A DNA stretch of 16,738 nucleotides from the NCBI GenBank assembly GCA_024641625.1, contig JAHECQ010000032.1, forward strand, positions 1 through 16,738, in the 5' to 3' direction. This document shows, one piece after another, positions 14,647 through 16,738 of the stretch. The notes below the pieces were generated by a model. The model was not told where the DNA came from and did no database searches. It saw only the letters and a program-made list of their open reading frames with translations. Made by a program: the position numbers and the translations under genes. The first letter of the stretch is position 1; every line of letters begins with the position of its first letter. Source of the DNA: Acidimicrobiales bacterium. GTDB lineage: Bacteria > Actinomycetota > Acidimicrobiia > Acidimicrobiales > SZUA-35.

Positions 14647-15210
14647 ATGGCCTCGACCACCGCTGACACCCATCATCGCCCGACAGCCGGACCGAGGCGC
14701 GGTCACTCCCTGATCGGCTTTCCTCCGGTGGTGAACGAGGACGCAGCGCGCACCGTGGCCGTCGGAGTGGTTGGGCTCAGTGTGGCCTTCGTCGCCACTG
14801 GGTCGCCCTGGCTCCTCACGCCCCTGGTGTACGGCTTCTGGGCCCGAGTACTCGCCGGCCCTCGCTTCTCACCACTCGGACTGCTGGCAACCAAGCTCAT
14901 CGTGCCCCGTCTGTCGGCTCGCGCCGGCCTTCGGGGCCGTCTGGTGCCGGGGCCACCGAAGCGCTTCGCTCAGGGGATCGGCGCTGCGTTGTCCACCAGC
15001 GGCGCCTTGTTGGTGGCGGCCGGTCTCCCCACCGCCGCCCGGGTGCTGATCGCCGCCATTGCCGGTGCCGCACTGGCCGAGGCGGCCCTCGGGTTCTGTC
15101 TCGGCTGCGTGATTTTCGGCCGCCTCATGGCCGCAGGGATCATTCCCGAAACGGTTTGCGACGCCTGCAACGACCTCAGCCTTCGATCATCCGCCACTGC
15201 ACGAGGGTGA
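14647..15210 (+). CDS. DUF4395 family membrane protein
   Basis: A 187-residue membrane protein. It starts with a polar approximately 20-residue tail, then has hydrophobic helices at about 35-51, 54-70, 111-127 and 131-160. The family signature FPPVVNEDAARTVA (25-38) and GFCLGC (149-154) are present. A second CXXC (Cys171, Cys174) follows the last helix, so two cysteine pairs lie at or near the membrane. A redox or metal role is conceivable, but the family has no established function that I know of. ATG 14647 was chosen because a TATAGT -10 lies six bases upstream; a TTG at 14614 would add 11 codons across the promoter. Its last 35 bp overlap the end of the convergent DUF35 gene. Confidence 0.8.
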   Translation: MASTTADTHHRPTAGPRRGHSLIGFPPVVNEDAARTVAVGVVGLSVAFVATGSPWLLTPLVYGFWARVLAGPRFSPLGLLATKLIVPRLSARAGLRGRLVPGPPKRFAQGIGAALSTSGALLVAAGLPTAARVLIAAIAGAALAEAALGFCLGCVIFGRLMAAGIIPETVCDACNDLSLRSSATARG

Positions 15211-15634
15211 ATGGACGCTCGGCATCGTCGTGATCTTCGAACACAGCTTCGACGCTGGCGCCGATCTGAACGTCCTGCATGGGGTCACCCAACAGATTGC
15301 CCACCATTCGGAGGTTGTCGGCGTGTGGCAACTCGACGAGGACGACGAGATATGGGCCCTGGCCTGCAAGGGCCGGGTGTACGGAGTGATGCGGCCGCTC
15401 CCATGAGTAGACGATCCCGTCCGGCGTCACCGGCACCCAGCCCACATCGAACGAACGGCAACGGTGGCACATCCATTCCGGGCCCCACTGATGAGTCCCA
15501 CAGCCATCGCAGCGCTGAACCCACAGTTCGTGACGGCGCGTCCCCTCCCAGTACGCCTTGTCCAAGCCGTCGGGCGATGGGACCGGCGCCGGCAAGCCCG
15601 AGTTGAGATACGGCGTCGAGGTCGATTCGTTCAT
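15176..15634 (-). CDS. Zn-ribbon/OB-fold (DUF35) partner protein
   Basis: A 152-residue DUF35 protein. A rubredoxin-like Zn ribbon is formed by Cys42, Cys45, Cys56 and Cys59 (CDGC and CHRC), followed by an OB fold (about 63-150: GIVYSWERPHHSVHP, YLVVLVELPH). Such proteins bind CoA esters and act as obligate partners of thiolase-fold enzymes, as in the ChsH2 DUF35 domain with Ltp2 and in acetone- or HMG-CoA-pathway thiolase complexes. The ATG overlaps the stop of the upstream thiolase-fold gene (ATGA, 15631-15634), which implies coupled translation and a 1:1 complex. Its stop lies 35 bp inside the convergent DUF4395 gene. Confidence 0.88.
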   Translation of the reverse strand: MNESTSTPYLNSGLPAPVPSPDGLDKAYWEGTRRHELWVQRCDGCGTHQWGPEWMCHRCRSFDVGWVPVTPDGIVYSWERPHHSVHPALAGQGPYLVVLVELPHADNLRMVGNLLGDPMQDVQIGASVEAVFEDHDDAERPFTLVQWRMIEG

Positions 15635-16738
15635 CCGAGCGTCTCCTCGCTGCCGTAGATCGCCGTGCTGGCCACCTCGACCATCGGTCCGGCATTGGCC
15701 AACGCAACCTTGGCGTTGGGCACCTGGTTGGTCGACTCACCCCGGATCTGGCGGATCGCCTCGATCTGCAGACCGAGCCCGTGCATGTAGCACTCGGCCA
15801 AGTTGCCTCCACTGGTGTTCAACGGGAGCTTGCCGGTCGGAGCGATGAGATTCTCGAAGGTCAACACTTCGTTGGCGTTCTCGTAAGTGCAGAGCCCGTG
15901 TTCGATGAGGCTCATCACCACCGCGCCGGTGAAATTCTCGTACGACTGCACGACATCGATGTCACCAGGCCCGACCCTGGCCTGGGCGTAGAGGTGCGGT
16001 ACGACGGTCTTGAAGCTCGAGGTGACGTAATCGGTCTGGTTGTGGACAGTGGCACCGGAACGATGGCCGCCACCTTGCTGCACGGCCAACGGGTAGACGA
16101 GGCGATCGGTGACGTCCCTCGCCGCCGAGGCCGACATGACGATGACCGCGGCTGCACCATCGTTCTCGAGGCAGAGGTCATAGAGACGGAAAGGTTCGAC
16201 GATCCAGCGGGCCTCGTCGTAGCTGCGTTCGTCGAGCGGTCGACCGTACATCACGGCCCGCGGGTTGCTCTGGGCATGGTGATAGGCAGCCATGGCAATC
16301 GCCCGCATGGTCGAATGATCGATGCCATGATCGTGCATCAGTCGGGTCGTTCGCATGGCGTAGGTCTGCGCCGGCGACATCACCCCGTAGGGAATGGTGA
16401 ACGCGCCCTGACCACTGACCGAGTTACGTCGCGGGCCGGCACCGAAGCGCCCGAACTCACCTTGGGCAAGACCTCGAAAGGCCACCACGCAGTCGGCATA
16501 CCCCGCAGCGACCGCCGCCGATGCATTACCGATGGCCGCAGCTGCTCCACCACCTCCGGACCCCCACTGCATGTTCGAGAACCGGATCTCGGGGCTCCCC
16601 AATGCGTTGGCGATTCGCGCCGGCAGATTTCGGTCATTGCTGTAGGAGCAGAAGCCATCGATGCGCAACGGGTCGATGCCGGCGTCGTCGCAGGCGGCGA
16701 GAATGGCCCGCAGTACCAGTTTGAACTCCGGTTCGGGG
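15631..16738 (-). CDS. Thiolase-superfamily (SCP-x/Ltp-like) protein lacking the catalytic cysteine, 5' end outside window
   Basis: At least 368 residues are visible; the frame is open at the right edge, beginning PEPEFKLVLRAILAACDDAG, so the true start lies outside. The fold is that of the thiolase superfamily, lipid-transfer-protein type (AVIGNASAAV-like helix, YENFTGAV, GGNLAECYMHGLG). The N-terminal nucleophile loop, normally CASG, reads WGSGGGG (near 16546-16566), and the C-terminal Cys-X-Gly region reads NAGPMV, so neither thiolase cysteine is present. Loss of these residues plus a DUF35 partner is the pattern of Ltp2-type retro-aldolases, which cleave steroid side-chain CoA intermediates. 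A true thiolase reaction is unlikely. The aldol substrate is not predictable here. Confidence 0.85.
   Translation of the reverse strand, partial: PEPEFKLVLRAILAACDDAGIDPLRIDGFCSYSNDRNLPARIANALGSPEIRFSNMQWGSGGGGAAAAIGNASAAVAAGYADCVVAFRGLAQGEFGRFGAGPRRNSVSGQGAFTIPYGVMSPAQTYAMRTTRLMHDHGIDHSTMRAIAMAAYHHAQSNPRAVMYGRPLDERSYDEARWIVEPFRLYDLCLENDGAAAVIVMSASAARDVTDRLVYPLAVQQGGGHRSGATVHNQTDYVTSSFKTVVPHLYAQARVGPGDIDVVQSYENFTGAVVMSLIEHGLCTYENANEVLTFENLIAPTGKLPLNTSGGNLAECYMHGLGLQIEAIRQIRGESTNQVPNAKVALANAGPMVEVASTAIYGSEETLG

Noticed and set aside
1..16738. Mobile elements, phage genes, tRNA or rRNA genes
   Set aside because: No transposase, integrase, long terminal inverted repeats, cloverleaf-like or rRNA-like sequence was recognised, and composition is uniform apart from short intergenic AT-richer patches.

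Overview
The window is GC-rich, tightly packed bacterial DNA. GTG/TTG starts are frequent, Shine-Dalgarno sites are few, and several starts look leaderless. A full set of acyl-CoA and lipid genes, a GntR/UTRA regulator, an N-terminal-GNAT Pat-type acetyltransferase and a DUF4395 protein point to an actinobacterium. The mitochondrial-type aconitase and the style of the acyl-CoA genes would suit an Acidimicrobiia-like lineage, but that placement is inference. No tRNA, rRNA, CRISPR array, insertion sequence or phage gene was found. The region reads as chromosomal core/central metabolism rather than an island.

Layout. (1) 1-1355, plus strand: the 3' end of a LarA-like (DUF2088) gene and a PlsC-type acyltransferase. 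(2) 1404-3845, minus strand: GntR/UTRA regulator, secreted lipoprotein and FabG-like SDR, transcribed in that order. (3) 3933-6227, plus: a mitochondrial-type aconitase, divergent from the GntR gene across an intergenic stretch of about 90 bp with operator-like repeats. (4) 6228-6689: a 462-bp stretch without a gene, holding two strong hairpins, six 15-bp tandem repeats and a LysR-type box. (5) 6690-10608, plus: LysR regulator, PccB-like carboxyltransferase and type II citrate synthase with its own terminator. (6) 10706-11821, plus: acyl-CoA dehydrogenase, facing (7) 11906-14581, minus: a GNAT/ADP-forming-CoA-ligase-like fusion (Pat family). A 60-nt hairpin lies between their 3' ends. (8) 14647-15210, plus: DUF4395 membrane protein, divergent from Pat. 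(9) 15176 to the right edge, minus: a cysteine-less thiolase-fold protein followed by a DUF35 Zn-ribbon/OB-fold partner, coupled by an ATGA overlap.

How the genes may work together. Citrate synthase and aconitase catalyse the first two steps of the TCA cycle. The carboxyltransferase and acyl-CoA dehydrogenase consume or produce acyl-CoA. Pat-type proteins acetylate acyl-CoA-forming enzymes in response to acetyl-CoA or other metabolites. The window therefore looks like a neighbourhood around the acetyl-CoA/citrate node with at least three layers of control (GntR, LysR, Pat). The right-hand thiolase-fold/DUF35 pair resembles the retro-aldolase module of steroid side-chain breakdown and probably belongs to a separate catabolic operon that continues outside the window.

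I saw no wholly new system. The most unusual items are the structured acnA-lysR spacer with mutually exclusive pairing, the Pat-like fusion with no histidine anywhere in its ligase core, the cysteine-free thiolase-fold/DUF35 pair, and the mitochondrial-type aconitase beside a GntR/UTRA regulator.
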